Assembly: GCF_052089425.1 (NCBI RefSeq)
Contig: NZ_JBQCZW010000001.1
Span: forward strand, 1-64,000
Reading direction: 5' to 3'
Length of the DNA stretch: 64,000 nucleotides
Source of the DNA: Ancrocorticia sp052089425
GTDB taxonomy: Bacteria; Actinomycetota; Actinomycetes; Actinomycetales; Actinomycetaceae
The stretch's first letter is position 1. Every line of letters begins with the position of its first letter. The position numbers were made by a program, and so were the translations under genes. This document shows positions 1 to 7,809 of this stretch, in pieces. Below the pieces are notes generated by a model. It was not told the DNA's origin, did no database searches, and saw nothing but the letters and a program-made list of their open reading frames with translations.

Positions 1-17
1 TGCCGACGCTCTGGACC

Positions 18-67
18 ACTTACGGCGCCCGTTGACAAGGTATAACAGGTCAACAAGCGCCGTAAGT
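18..67. repeat. 50-bp imperfect inverted repeat
   Basis: Outer arms 18-28 (ACTTACGGCGC) and 57-67 are exact reverse complements over 11 bases. Inner arms 31-36 (GTTGAC) and 49-54 (GTCAAC) continue the symmetry around a 12-base centre. It lies beyond the 3' end of the malic enzyme gene and has no T-run, so a palindromic repeat or binding site is as likely as a terminator. Confidence 0.6.
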
Positions 68-92
68 TGTCGAACGCGAAAACGAGGGCTAA

Positions 93-115
93 CGGCCTGG
101 TCCAATGACAGGCCG
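93..115 (-). terminator. weak terminator candidate after malic enzyme
   Basis: A 7-bp stem CGGCCTG/CAGGCCG with a 9-base loop sits about 95 bases downstream of the malic enzyme stop. No proper U-tract follows on the minus strand. I see no gene in 1-207. Confidence 0.25.
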
Positions 116-207
116 CGGGGCTTGCGGCCGCGGGACGAGACCCGTAGGGCGCGCGCTGCTGGCCACCTGCCAGATCGAGAACTACCCGTCCAATGCCAGA
201 CCGGGAG

Positions 208-1596
208 CTACTGGTTCTCCTTGATGTAGGTGGCAACCGCGGCGGATACGTTATCTGCCACGCGGCTATCAAACACACCGGGGATGATGTAGTTGGGGTT
301 GCGCTGATCATCGCCCACCACGTTGGCAACGGCGATGGCGGCGGCGCGGAGCATCTCATCATCGATCTGTGAGGCGCCCGCCTTGAGCATGCCCTTGAAC
401 AGCCCAGGGAACACCAGCACATTGTTGATCTGGTTCGGGTAGTCCGAACGCCCCGTGGCCACGATGGCGGCATGCTTGCCCGCATCGGCGGGATCCACTT
501 CGGGAGTTGGGTTGGACATGGCGAACACGATCGCATCATCGGCCATCGTGGCGATGTCATCACCAGTCAGAATGTTGCCTGAGGAGACGCCAATGAACAC
601 GTCAGCTCCTGCCAGCACATCCTTGAGACTGCCTTCCACCCCACGAGGGTTCGTGTTCTGAGCGAGCCAGTTGCGATGCGGGTTAGCTTCCTCCCGGAAG
701 GGCCCGAGTGCTCCGTTACGGCCGCACCCGATGATATCTGTAGCCCCATGGAGTTTAAGCAAACGGATGATGGCCGATCCGGCAGCGCCCACACCAGACA
801 GGACGATCCGCACGTCCTCGATCTTCTTATCCACAACGCGCAGAGCGTTGATCAGTGCCGCCAATGTGACGATAGCTGTTCCGTGTTGATCATCGTGGAA
901 CACGGGGATATCTAGCTCATCGCGCAGGCGCTCTTCGATTTCGAAGCAGCGCGGCGCGGAGATGTCCTCAAGGTTGATTCCTCCGTATACCGGCGCAATG
1001 GCCTTGACGATGGAGATGATTTCCTCCGTGTCCTTCGTGTCCAAGCACACCGGCCAGGCATCGACGCCGCCGAACTCCTTGAACAGGGCAGCCTTGCCCT
1101 CCATCACCGGCAGGGCGGCCTCAGGTCCGATATCGCCCAAGCCCAGCACGGCCGTACCGTCCGTGACCACTGCCACCGTATTCTTCTTGATGGTGTACTG
1201 GCGTGCATAGTCCTTATCGCGAGCGATCTTCTTGCACACGCGAGCAACGCCCGGCGTATAGATCCGAGCCAAGTCCTGACGGGTCCGCAGAGGGTTCTTG
1301 AGCGAAACCGAAATCTTTCCGCCCTTGTGCGCTTCGAGCGTGGCGTCAGAAATCTCGATAACGCGCGTGCCCACCATCATCTCGATGCGGTCACGTACTT
1401 CGTTGACGTGAGGGGTGTTGACGCAATCGCATGTGAGGAGAACAGTGAGCGAGTCCGCTTCGGATTGCAACATGTCAATTCCGGTTACGAGAGCGCTCGC
1501 ATCAGCAACCGCCTCGACAAGGTGCTGGGTCGCACGCGGGTTTGACGGCACCTGAACCCGCATGGTGACGGTGTAACTCGGGCTTGTCATGGGCAT
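208..1596 (-). CDS. NAD(P)-dependent malic enzyme with N-terminal ACT domain
   Basis: Oxidative decarboxylation of malate to pyruvate, a cytosolic anaplerotic/C4 step. The 462-residue protein has an ACT-like regulatory domain (about residues 8-75), then the malic enzyme catalytic part with YTPGVA, the lysine-containing segment EGKAALFK, the metal-site region LEDISAP and DDQHGTA, and a Rossmann NAD site (SGVGAAGSA). The open frame extends 14 codons further upstream, but I chose the ATG at 1596 because GGAGG lies 7 bases before it. A perfect TATAAT lies about 120 bases upstream. It is monocistronic, following gatCAB on the same strand after a hairpin. Cofactor preference (NAD or NADP) cannot be read from the sequence. 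Confidence 0.93.
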   Translation of the reverse strand: MPMTSPSYTVTMRVQVPSNPRATQHLVEAVADASALVTGIDMLQSEADSLTVLLTCDCVNTPHVNEVRDRIEMMVGTRVIEISDATLEAHKGGKISVSLKNPLRTRQDLARIYTPGVARVCKKIARDKDYARQYTIKKNTVAVVTDGTAVLGLGDIGPEAALPVMEGKAALFKEFGGVDAWPVCLDTKDTEEIISIVKAIAPVYGGINLEDISAPRCFEIEERLRDELDIPVFHDDQHGTAIVTLAALINALRVVDKKIEDVRIVLSGVGAAGSAIIRLLKLHGATDIIGCGRNGALGPFREEANPHRNWLAQNTNPRGVEGSLKDVLAGADVFIGVSSGNILTGDDIATMADDAIVFAMSNPTPEVDPADAGKHAAIVATGRSDYPNQINNVLVFPGLFKGMLKAGASQIDDEMLRAAAIAVANVVGDDQRNPNYIIPGVFDSRVADNVSAAVATYIKENQ

Positions 1597-1714
1597 CGGA
1601 TAACCTCCAAATAGCAAGGGCCAAAGCAGTTGTGGCATGCCGCCACCTTACGGACTGGTCTGACCACTTTCAGATCCGCACATCATGCTACCCCACCGGC
1701 TTGCAGGTCCCCGG

Positions 1715-1720
1715 ATTATA
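1715..1720 (-). promoter_or_regulatory. -10 box of malic enzyme promoter
   Basis: Perfect TATAAT on the minus strand in the spacer between gatB and the malic enzyme gene. No convincing -35 is visible. Transcription from here would give a leader of roughly 110 bases. Confidence 0.5.
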
Positions 1721-1771
1721 GTTCTTTAGTCCCATATTTTGTCTCAAAACCACGTGTTGTTACATGACAAA

Positions 1772-1799
1772 GCGGGGCCCCGAATCATCGGAGCCCCGC
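1772..1799 (-). terminator. terminator of the gatCAB operon
   Basis: A 7-bp GC stem (GCGGGGC/GCCCCGC) continues inward through a second 4-bp stem (CCGA/TCGG). It starts 19 bases after the gatB stop. On the minus strand TTTGT follows, so the U-tract is short. Confidence 0.55.
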
Positions 1800-1817
1800 C
1801 ACGCGGGCGTGCAGCAC

Positions 1818-3323
1818 CTACTGCTGCGCACGCTCCATAATGAGCTCGCGAACACGAGCGGCATCGGCCTTACCACGTGTTGCCTTCATGACTGCACCAA
1901 CGATGGCGCCGGCAGCCTGCACCTTACCCCCCTTGATCTTCTCCAAGATGTCCGGGTTTGCGGCCAGAGCTTCGTCAACGGCAGATACCAACGCACCATC
2001 ATCCGATACGATCTCCAGCCCGCGCGCTGCCACCACCTCGCCGGGCGTCCCCTCGCCTGCCAGAACCCCTTCGAGGGCCTGCCGCGCCAGCTTGTCATTG
2101 AGTTTGCCCCCGGCAACCAGCTTGTCCAGTTCGGCCACATCGGCCGGGCTGACGGGAGCATCCTCTAGTTCGATCTCAGCGTTCTTGGCGAACCGGGAGA
2201 TGTCCCCCATCCACCACTTGCGCGCGCCAGCCGGCGTTGCACCCGCCGTGATGGAATCTTCCACCAGATCGATGGCGTTGGCGTTGACCAAATCACGCAG
2301 TTCTTCGCCAGAGAGCTTCCATTCCTCCTTGATCCGGCGCCGCCGTGCGATGGGCAGCTCCGGCAGTCCGGCACGAAGCTCCTCAACCCACTCACGATCG
2401 GGTGCCACAGGCACCAGATCCGGCTCGGGGAAGTAGCGGTAATCCTCGGAATCGGACTTCACACGGCCGGAGGATGTGCTTCCATCCTCCTCGTGGTAAT
2501 GCCGCGTCTCCTGAATCACGGTGCCGCCTGAGGTCAAGATCGCGGCCTGGCGCTGGATCTCGTAACGCACAGCGTTTTCGATCCCGCGGAAGGAGTTGAC
2601 GTTCTTCGTTTCGGTTCGTGTACCCAGCGGCGAATCGGGCGTATCGCGCAAGGACACGTTGACGTCCGCACGAACGTTCCCGCGTTCCATCCGCGCCTCG
2701 GACACACCCAGAGCCCGGAAGATGTCCCGCAACGATCGCACGTAGGCCGCAGCAACCTCTGGCGCATGGGCCCCAATACCCGTTGCCGGGTGGGACACGA
2801 TCTCCACCAATGGCACGCCGGCACGGTTGTAATCCACCAGCGAATACTTCGCGTTTCGGATACGGCCACCATCGCCGCCCACGTGGGTGTTCTTCCCCGC
2901 GTCCTCCTCCATGTGAGCTCGCTCGATCGGGAAGCGGTACACGCGGCCATCTTCCAGATCCAGATCTAGATAGCCTTCGGCCGCGATCGGCTCATCGGAC
3001 TGAGACGTTTGGAACGCCTTCGTCAGATCCGGATAGAAGTAGTTCTTCCTTGCGAACCGACAGCTCTCAGCAATGGAGCAGTTCAGCGCCAGCCCAATCT
3101 TGATCGCGTACTCCACGGCCTTCGAGTTGACCACAGGAAGGGACCCCGGAAGCCCGAGGGACACGGGCGTGACGAACGTATTGGGAGCTCCGCCAAACGC
3201 GTTGGGCGCACCGTCAAACATCTTGGTGTCCGTCCCCAGCTCCACGTGAACCTCAAGCCCGATCACCGGATCGAAACGCTTGACAGCCTCATCGAAATCC
3301 ATGAGTTCCGCTATCTTCGCCAT
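1818..3323 (-). CDS. gatB: Asp-tRNA(Asn)/Glu-tRNA(Gln) amidotransferase subunit B
   Basis: Subunit B of the GatCAB complex, which binds misacylated tRNA and activates the side-chain carboxylate before amidation. The 501-residue protein carries the family signature region PDLTKAFQTSQSD at residues 98-110 and a C-terminal YqeY-like tail ending in ARVRELIMERAQQ. The start is the ATG at 3323, which shares one base with the gatA stop (TAATG), so the two are translationally coupled. A longer in-frame start at 3341 would lie inside gatA and is less likely. Gene order gatC-gatA-gatB on the minus strand is standard. Confidence 0.96.
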   Translation of the reverse strand: MAKIAELMDFDEAVKRFDPVIGLEVHVELGTDTKMFDGAPNAFGGAPNTFVTPVSLGLPGSLPVVNSKAVEYAIKIGLALNCSIAESCRFARKNYFYPDLTKAFQTSQSDEPIAAEGYLDLDLEDGRVYRFPIERAHMEEDAGKNTHVGGDGGRIRNAKYSLVDYNRAGVPLVEIVSHPATGIGAHAPEVAAAYVRSLRDIFRALGVSEARMERGNVRADVNVSLRDTPDSPLGTRTETKNVNSFRGIENAVRYEIQRQAAILTSGGTVIQETRHYHEEDGSTSSGRVKSDSEDYRYFPEPDLVPVAPDREWVEELRAGLPELPIARRRRIKEEWKLSGEELRDLVNANAIDLVEDSITAGATPAGARKWWMGDISRFAKNAEIELEDAPVSPADVAELDKLVAGGKLNDKLARQALEGVLAGEGTPGEVVAARGLEIVSDDGALVSAVDEALAANPDILEKIKGGKVQAAGAIVGAVMKATRGKADAARVRELIMERAQQ

Positions 3324-4840
3324 TACGCCTGCTCCTCCCACTCGCCAGCCGGGCAGCCCAAAGCAATCGGCTCCCCGATTCCCGCCTCTAGCACCCCAGC
3401 GATCTGGTACATGCGCGCGTCCTCGTGGGCCGGCGCCAGAATCTGGAAGCCAACCGGAAGCCCGTCTTCGCTGGCCACCCCGCTCGGCAGGGACAGCCCC
3501 GGCACACCAGCCAAGTTGGCGGGAATGGTGGCAATATCGTTGAGATACATAGCCATCGGGTCATCAATCTTATCGCCGAACTTGAAGGCCGTGGTGGGCG
3601 CCGTTGGCGATACCAGCACGTCGCACTTGTCAAAGGCCGCAGCGAAATCGCGCTGCACCAAAGTGCGCACCTTCTGAGCGCTGCCATAGTAGGCATCGTA
3701 ATATCCGGCGCTGAGCACGTGAGTGCCCAGAATGATGCGCCGCTTAACCTCGTCACCGAAGCCCGCCTCACGGGTGGCCGCCATAACGGTTTCGGCCGTG
3801 GCCCGCTTATCGGTGGGCTCCACACGAATTCCGTAGCGCATCCCGTCAAATCGCGCCAGATTGGAGGAAGCCTCCGCCGGCATGATGAGGTAGTACGCCG
3901 CGAGCGCGTAATCAAAGGACGGGCAGGATACGTGAACGATCTCCGCCCCAAGCCCTTCCAAAATCGCAACAGATTCGTTGAAGGAATCGAGAACACCCTT
4001 CTGGTAGCCCTCTCCCTGCAACTCATCCACAACGCCAATGCGCGTGCCGGCCAGCGATTGACCCGCAGCCTGCGCCTGAACCGCAATCTTCTCCAGAGCG
4101 GCCACGGGTTCGTTCAGAGAGGTGGAATCGTGGGGATCGTATCCGCCCACAACCTCCTGAAGCGCGGCGGCATCGGCAACGGTGCGAGCCACCGGCCCGA
4201 TCTGGTCCAGTGAGGATGCCATGGCCACGAGGCCATACCGGGACACGGCGCCATAGGTGGGCTTGACCCCAACGGTGCCCGTGACGGCACCCGGCTGGCG
4301 GATGGAACCGCCGGTATCCGATCCCAAAGCGAGCGGCACCATGAAGGAGCCAACCGCGGCGGCGCTTCCGCCACCAGATCCCCCTGGAATTCGCCCCAAA
4401 TCCCACGGGTTACCCGTGGGGCCATAAGCGGAGTGTTCGGTAGAGGAACCCATGGCGAATTCGTCCATGTTCGTTTTACCCACCATGGGCATGCCTGCCT
4501 CGCGCACCTTGAGCGTCACAGTGGCGTCATACGGTGGCTTCCAGCCCTTGAGGATCTTGGAACCGCAGGTGGTTTCCATCCCGCGGGTGACCATGTTGTC
4601 CTTGAGAGCTACGGGCACCCCGGCAAGGCGGCCAAGCTTCTCACCGTTTGCCCTGCGCTCATCGATCTCGCGGGCGGTGGCCAGGGCTCCGTCGTCGTCG
4701 ACAAAAAGGAACGCGTTAACTCGCGGGTTCAACGCGTGAATCCGGTCCAAACACGCCTGAGTCAGCTCCACGGACGTAATCGTTCCGGCGGCCAACAGGT
4801 CCGCCAGTTCAAGCGCGGACTTCTTGAGAAGTTCGTTCAC
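3323..4840 (-). CDS. gatA: Asp-tRNA(Asn)/Glu-tRNA(Gln) amidotransferase subunit A
   Basis: The glutaminase subunit releases ammonia from glutamine for transfer to the tRNA-bound residue. It has 505 residues, the normal length. The Ser-cisSer-Lys triad of amidase-signature enzymes is intact: Lys80 (VALKDN), Ser155 (GGSGGGS) and Ser179 (DTGGSIR). Translation starts at GTG 4840, overlapping the gatC stop by one base (TAGTG), with GGAGG 4 bases upstream inside gatC. Residues 47-51 (VDDDG) are encoded by one of the window's GACGACGACG tracts preceded by a T-run. Confidence 0.97.
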   Translation of the reverse strand: MNELLKKSALELADLLAAGTITSVELTQACLDRIHALNPRVNAFLFVDDDGALATAREIDERRANGEKLGRLAGVPVALKDNMVTRGMETTCGSKILKGWKPPYDATVTLKVREAGMPMVGKTNMDEFAMGSSTEHSAYGPTGNPWDLGRIPGGSGGGSAAAVGSFMVPLALGSDTGGSIRQPGAVTGTVGVKPTYGAVSRYGLVAMASSLDQIGPVARTVADAAALQEVVGGYDPHDSTSLNEPVAALEKIAVQAQAAGQSLAGTRIGVVDELQGEGYQKGVLDSFNESVAILEGLGAEIVHVSCPSFDYALAAYYLIMPAEASSNLARFDGMRYGIRVEPTDKRATAETVMAATREAGFGDEVKRRIILGTHVLSAGYYDAYYGSAQKVRTLVQRDFAAAFDKCDVLVSPTAPTTAFKFGDKIDDPMAMYLNDIATIPANLAGVPGLSLPSGVASEDGLPVGFQILAPAHEDARMYQIAGVLEAGIGEPIALGCPAGEWEEQA

Positions 4841-5136
4841 TATTCCTCCCCAAGGATCTGTGGAACGAGGAATTTCCCGTCCTCGTCCGCGGGCGCTGAT
4901 GCCAAGACTTCTTCGCGATCGAGAGTGGGCACCACCGTATCTTCGCGCATCACGTTGGTGAGCGGGATCGGGTGGCTCGTAGCGGGAACATCGGGCGTAG
5001 CAACTTCGGACACCTTCGCAACGGAATCCGCAATCACGCCAAGTTCATCCGCCAACCGCTCGACCTCGCTAGGAGTAAGAGCAATTCGTGCGAGGCCGGC
5101 CAATCGGGCAACCTCGTCTTCAGAGAATGACGACAT
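4840..5136 (-). CDS. gatC: Asp-tRNA(Asn)/Glu-tRNA(Gln) amidotransferase subunit C
   Basis: Small 98-residue subunit that wraps around GatA and stabilises GatCAB. It has the typical N-terminus (EDEVARLAGLARIALTPSE) and the C-terminal LREDxV-like segment (NVMREDTVVP). The open frame runs further upstream, but the conserved protein begins at ATG 5136, where TAGAAT lies exactly 7 bases before the start and no Shine-Dalgarno is seen. This fits a leaderless transcript. It is the first gene of the operon and is divergent from the PLD gene across a 99-base spacer. Confidence 0.93.
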   Translation of the reverse strand: MSSFSEDEVARLAGLARIALTPSEVERLADELGVIADSVAKVSEVATPDVPATSHPIPLTNVMREDTVVPTLDREEVLASAPADEDGKFLVPQILGEE

Positions 5137-5143
5137 GCTGACG

Positions 5144-5149
5144 ATTCTA
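5144..5149 (-). promoter_or_regulatory. -10 box, leaderless gatC promoter
   Basis: TAGAAT on the minus strand with a 7-base gap to the gatC ATG, so transcription probably begins at or next to the start codon. Confidence 0.45.
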
Positions 5150-5222
5150 CGTGCTTGTCCCACATATGCCCGAACCGATCCACCAATATCGCGTTGAAAT
5201 GGCCCCGGATGGGCGCGCCCGC

Positions 5223-5228
5223 TAGTGT
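5223..5228 (+). promoter_or_regulatory. -10 box, leaderless PLD promoter
   Basis: TAGTGT with a 7-base gap to ATG 5236 and no Shine-Dalgarno, the same geometry as several other genes here. Confidence 0.35.
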
Positions 5229-5235
5229 AATACCC

Positions 5236-6495
5236 ATGGCGCGATTCACTCTTCCCACGCGGGACCAAGTAGAAAAAGGTGTGCGTTGGGCGGCCGCCGG
5301 CGCGGTTGGAGTACAGCTGGCGGCCATCACCACCGTTATGGCGATTGATGACATGCGCAAGCGCCGCGAACCACAAACCGGCGTGTTTCCTCACCTTCCC
5401 CCACAGGACGTCCCCGTGGGAAAGAACCAGTTCAGGATCTATACCTACGGGCAAGATCTTTACGATGACATGCTGAGGGATATCCGCAACGCTCAGGATT
5501 CGATCTTCTTCGAATCATTCATTGTGAAATCGGATGAGATGGGCTACACGTTCCGCGAGGCCCTCATCGATGCGGCCCGCCGCGGCGTGGACGTCCATAT
5601 CATTTTGGACACGTGGGGCAACCTCAATCAGGATCCGCGCTACCGCCATTTCCCGAAGATGTCCAACCTGCACGTCATCAACTTCCCGCTGGTACGCACC
5701 GGGATCCTGACCGGCCGCGAACGCGATAAGGGCCGCGACCACCGGAAGATCCTCACCGTGGATTCGGACGTTGCCTACGGCGGCGGGTACAACGTGGGAA
5801 CGCTGTATGCACGCAAGTGGCGGGATACGCATTTGCGTGTGGAGGGCCCTGCCTCCGGACTGCTCAAGAGTTCGTTCATCACCATGTGGAACTCGTATCA
5901 CCAGCAGGACGATCCGCGGATGGACCCGATCAATCTGACGGATTGGGAGCCATCGATTCGTACGATCGAGAACGCGCCATCTCGGGCCATTTATCCCATC
6001 AGCGCCCTGTATTTGGAGGCCCTGAACCGTGCACATACACGCGCCTGGATCACCATGGGCTACTTCATCCCGGACGAACCGATGATGGAGGCGCTCACCC
6101 ACGCCGCCCAGCGCGGGGTGGACGTGCGCGTGCTGATTCCCGAGTATTCGAACCACATCTATGCCGATTGGGTGGCCCGCTCCCATTACGAGGAACTCCT
6201 GCGTTTGGGAGTGAAGATCTTCCTGTACGAGGAGGCCATGATTCACGCGAAAACCATGACGATTGACGGGCAGTGGTCCACCGTTGGCACCGCGAACATT
6301 GACCGGCTATCCCTGCGTGGAAACTTCGAAATCAACATGGAGATTTTCGGAGCCGAGTTTGCCGATGCCATGGAGCGCATCTTCGCGGTGGACGAATCCA
6401 ATTCGCGCGAGCTCACGATCGATACGTGGGCGCAGCGGTCCGCGGCCGTTCGGGTTCTTGAGCGGATTTTGAAGCCGCTTGCGCCGTTGATGTAG
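5236..6495 (+). CDS. phospholipase D-family protein, cardiolipin synthase-like
   Basis: 419 residues. A hydrophobic segment near residues 20-36 (WAAAGAVGVQLAAITTVMAI) suggests an N-terminal membrane anchor. Two PLD HxKx4D motifs follow: HRKILTVD near residue 173 and HAKTMTID near residue 337, each with the usual downstream Gly/Asn positions (GGGYNVG; GTANIDRLS). This two-HKD arrangement is that of bacterial cardiolipin synthases, which join two phosphatidylglycerols, so membrane lipid synthesis is likely. The start at 5236 is preferred over 5155, which would place the start within the gatC promoter. It is divergent from gatCAB. Confidence 0.88.
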   Translation: MARFTLPTRDQVEKGVRWAAAGAVGVQLAAITTVMAIDDMRKRREPQTGVFPHLPPQDVPVGKNQFRIYTYGQDLYDDMLRDIRNAQDSIFFESFIVKSDEMGYTFREALIDAARRGVDVHIILDTWGNLNQDPRYRHFPKMSNLHVINFPLVRTGILTGRERDKGRDHRKILTVDSDVAYGGGYNVGTLYARKWRDTHLRVEGPASGLLKSSFITMWNSYHQQDDPRMDPINLTDWEPSIRTIENAPSRAIYPISALYLEALNRAHTRAWITMGYFIPDEPMMEALTHAAQRGVDVRVLIPEYSNHIYADWVARSHYEELLRLGVKIFLYEEAMIHAKTMTIDGQWSTVGTANIDRLSLRGNFEINMEIFGAEFADAMERIFAVDESNSRELTIDTWAQRSAAVRVLERILKPLAPLM

Positions 6496-6510
6496 TTGGG
6501 TTTGCACGGA

Positions 6511-6526
6511 TTTTTCGACGACGACG
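6511..6526 (+). repeat. T5-CGACGACGACG dispersed tract
   Basis: Spacer copy of the dispersed motif (TTTTTCGACGACGACG), 16 bases after the PLD stop. Similar T5 copies occur at 15015 and 39756. Confidence 0.6.
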
Positions 6527-6546
6527 GCGCCCTCCCAGCGCTTTCA

Positions 6547-6560
6547 CCTACAGCTGTAGG
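6547..6560. promoter_or_regulatory. 14-bp perfect palindrome, operator candidate
   Basis: CCTACAGCTGTAGG is its own reverse complement. It lies about 90 bases before the acyl-CoA dehydrogenase start, where a repressor site could sit. The regulator is unknown. Confidence 0.45.
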
Positions 6561-6651
6561 ACTGTTCTGGGCCTTTCGGCACTGGATAGGGTGGTAGTGC
6601 CGCATTCGTGGCGGTTTCCCGAACATAGTGCACTATCAAGGAGTATTGGGC

Positions 6652-7797
6652 GTGGCATTCCTCAGCGAAGAGCTTCTATCCACCATTCATTCGCGCGCGG
6701 CGCGGCATGATGCAGAGAACGTGTTCCCCTTCGATGATCTCGAGGATCTCAAGGGCGCCGGCTACCTTGGGGCGTTTGTGCCCACGGAGTTTGGGGGCGG
6801 CGGCCTGAACCTTCAGGAGATCGCAGCCGAACAGACTCGGCTGGCCAAGGCCTCCCCCGGCACCGCACTGGGAATCAATATGCACCAGATCATTGTGGGC
6901 TTGGGTGCTCACCTTGTGCGGTCAGGGAACGCCCGCGGCGAGGCGATCCTGCGCGATGCCGTGGATGGCCAGCTGTTCGGGTTTGGTATATCGGAACCCG
7001 GCAACGATCTGGTGTTGTTCGGTTCCACCTCCAGCGCCGAACCTGACGGGGAGGGTGGCTACTCCTTCACCGGCACCAAGATTTTCAACTCGCTGGCGCC
7101 CGCATGGGACAAGCTTCTGACCTTCGGGCGTGACGATTCCGGGCAGGACGGGGTCAAGTCCGTATTTGCGATCCTGGGCCGGGACGGTGGCGGCATCGAG
7201 TTCAAGGACGATTGGGACACCCTCGGGATGCGCTCCACGCAGTCCCAAACCTTGCTCTTGGCTGGTGCACGGGCGCCAGAATCCCAGATTCTTACCCGGA
7301 CCGATCCTGGCCCATCCGCCGATCCGGTGGTGTTTGGCATCTTTGCTCACTTCGAGATCCTTCTGGCCGCCACCTACGCCGGCATTGGCGAACGCGCCAT
7401 CGAGGTGGCCGTTGAACATGTCAAGACCCGTAAGTCCGTCAAGAACCAGACCGTGTACGCCAACGATCCGGATATTCGCTGGCGCATCGCGAGCGCCGCC
7501 CTTGAGATGAACGCCGTGGGCCCTCAGATTCGTGAACTGGCGCACGATGTTGATGCGGGCGTGGATCGCGGGGCCATGTGGATGCCCCAGCTGTCCGCCG
7601 CGAAGAACGCGGCTGCTGAGGCCTCGCTACGCACCGTGGAGCAGTGCCTGCGTGCCTGCGGCGGCTCCTCCTACTACTCGAAGCACGAGCTCTCGCGCCT
7701 GTACCGCGATGTGGTGGCCGGACTGTTCCAGCCCTCCGATCAGGAATCACTTCACGGTGCCTGGGCCAGCGCCCTGCTGGGGCCCGTGACGGACTAG
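6652..7797 (+). CDS. acyl-CoA dehydrogenase family flavoprotein
   Basis: 381 residues with the acyl-CoA dehydrogenase fold order: N-terminal helical domain, middle beta domain (FGFGISEPGNDLVLFG; TGTKIFNS), and C-terminal helical domain (LEMNAVGPQIRELAHDVD ... CLRACGGSSYY ... LYRDVVAGLFQ). It is expected to bind FAD and oxidise an acyl thioester, or act as a related monooxygenase; the substrate cannot be read. The start is GTG 6652, with AAGGAG 8 bases upstream; the longer frame from 6628 would put that Shine-Dalgarno inside the gene. It stands alone, convergent with ligA across 12 bases. Confidence 0.85.
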   Translation: MAFLSEELLSTIHSRAARHDAENVFPFDDLEDLKGAGYLGAFVPTEFGGGGLNLQEIAAEQTRLAKASPGTALGINMHQIIVGLGAHLVRSGNARGEAILRDAVDGQLFGFGISEPGNDLVLFGSTSSAEPDGEGGYSFTGTKIFNSLAPAWDKLLTFGRDDSGQDGVKSVFAILGRDGGGIEFKDDWDTLGMRSTQSQTLLLAGARAPESQILTRTDPGPSADPVVFGIFAHFEILLAATYAGIGERAIEVAVEHVKTRKSVKNQTVYANDPDIRWRIASAALEMNAVGPQIRELAHDVDAGVDRGAMWMPQLSAAKNAAAEASLRTVEQCLRACGGSSYYSKHELSRLYRDVVAGLFQPSDQESLHGAWASALLGPVTD

Positions 7798-7809
7798 GGC
7801 TGCGGGCGG

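Noticed and set aside
32..229. 65-codon plus-strand ORF at the window edge
   Set aside because: Arg-rich, crosses the palindrome and overlaps the 3' end of the malic enzyme gene; no ribosome-binding site.
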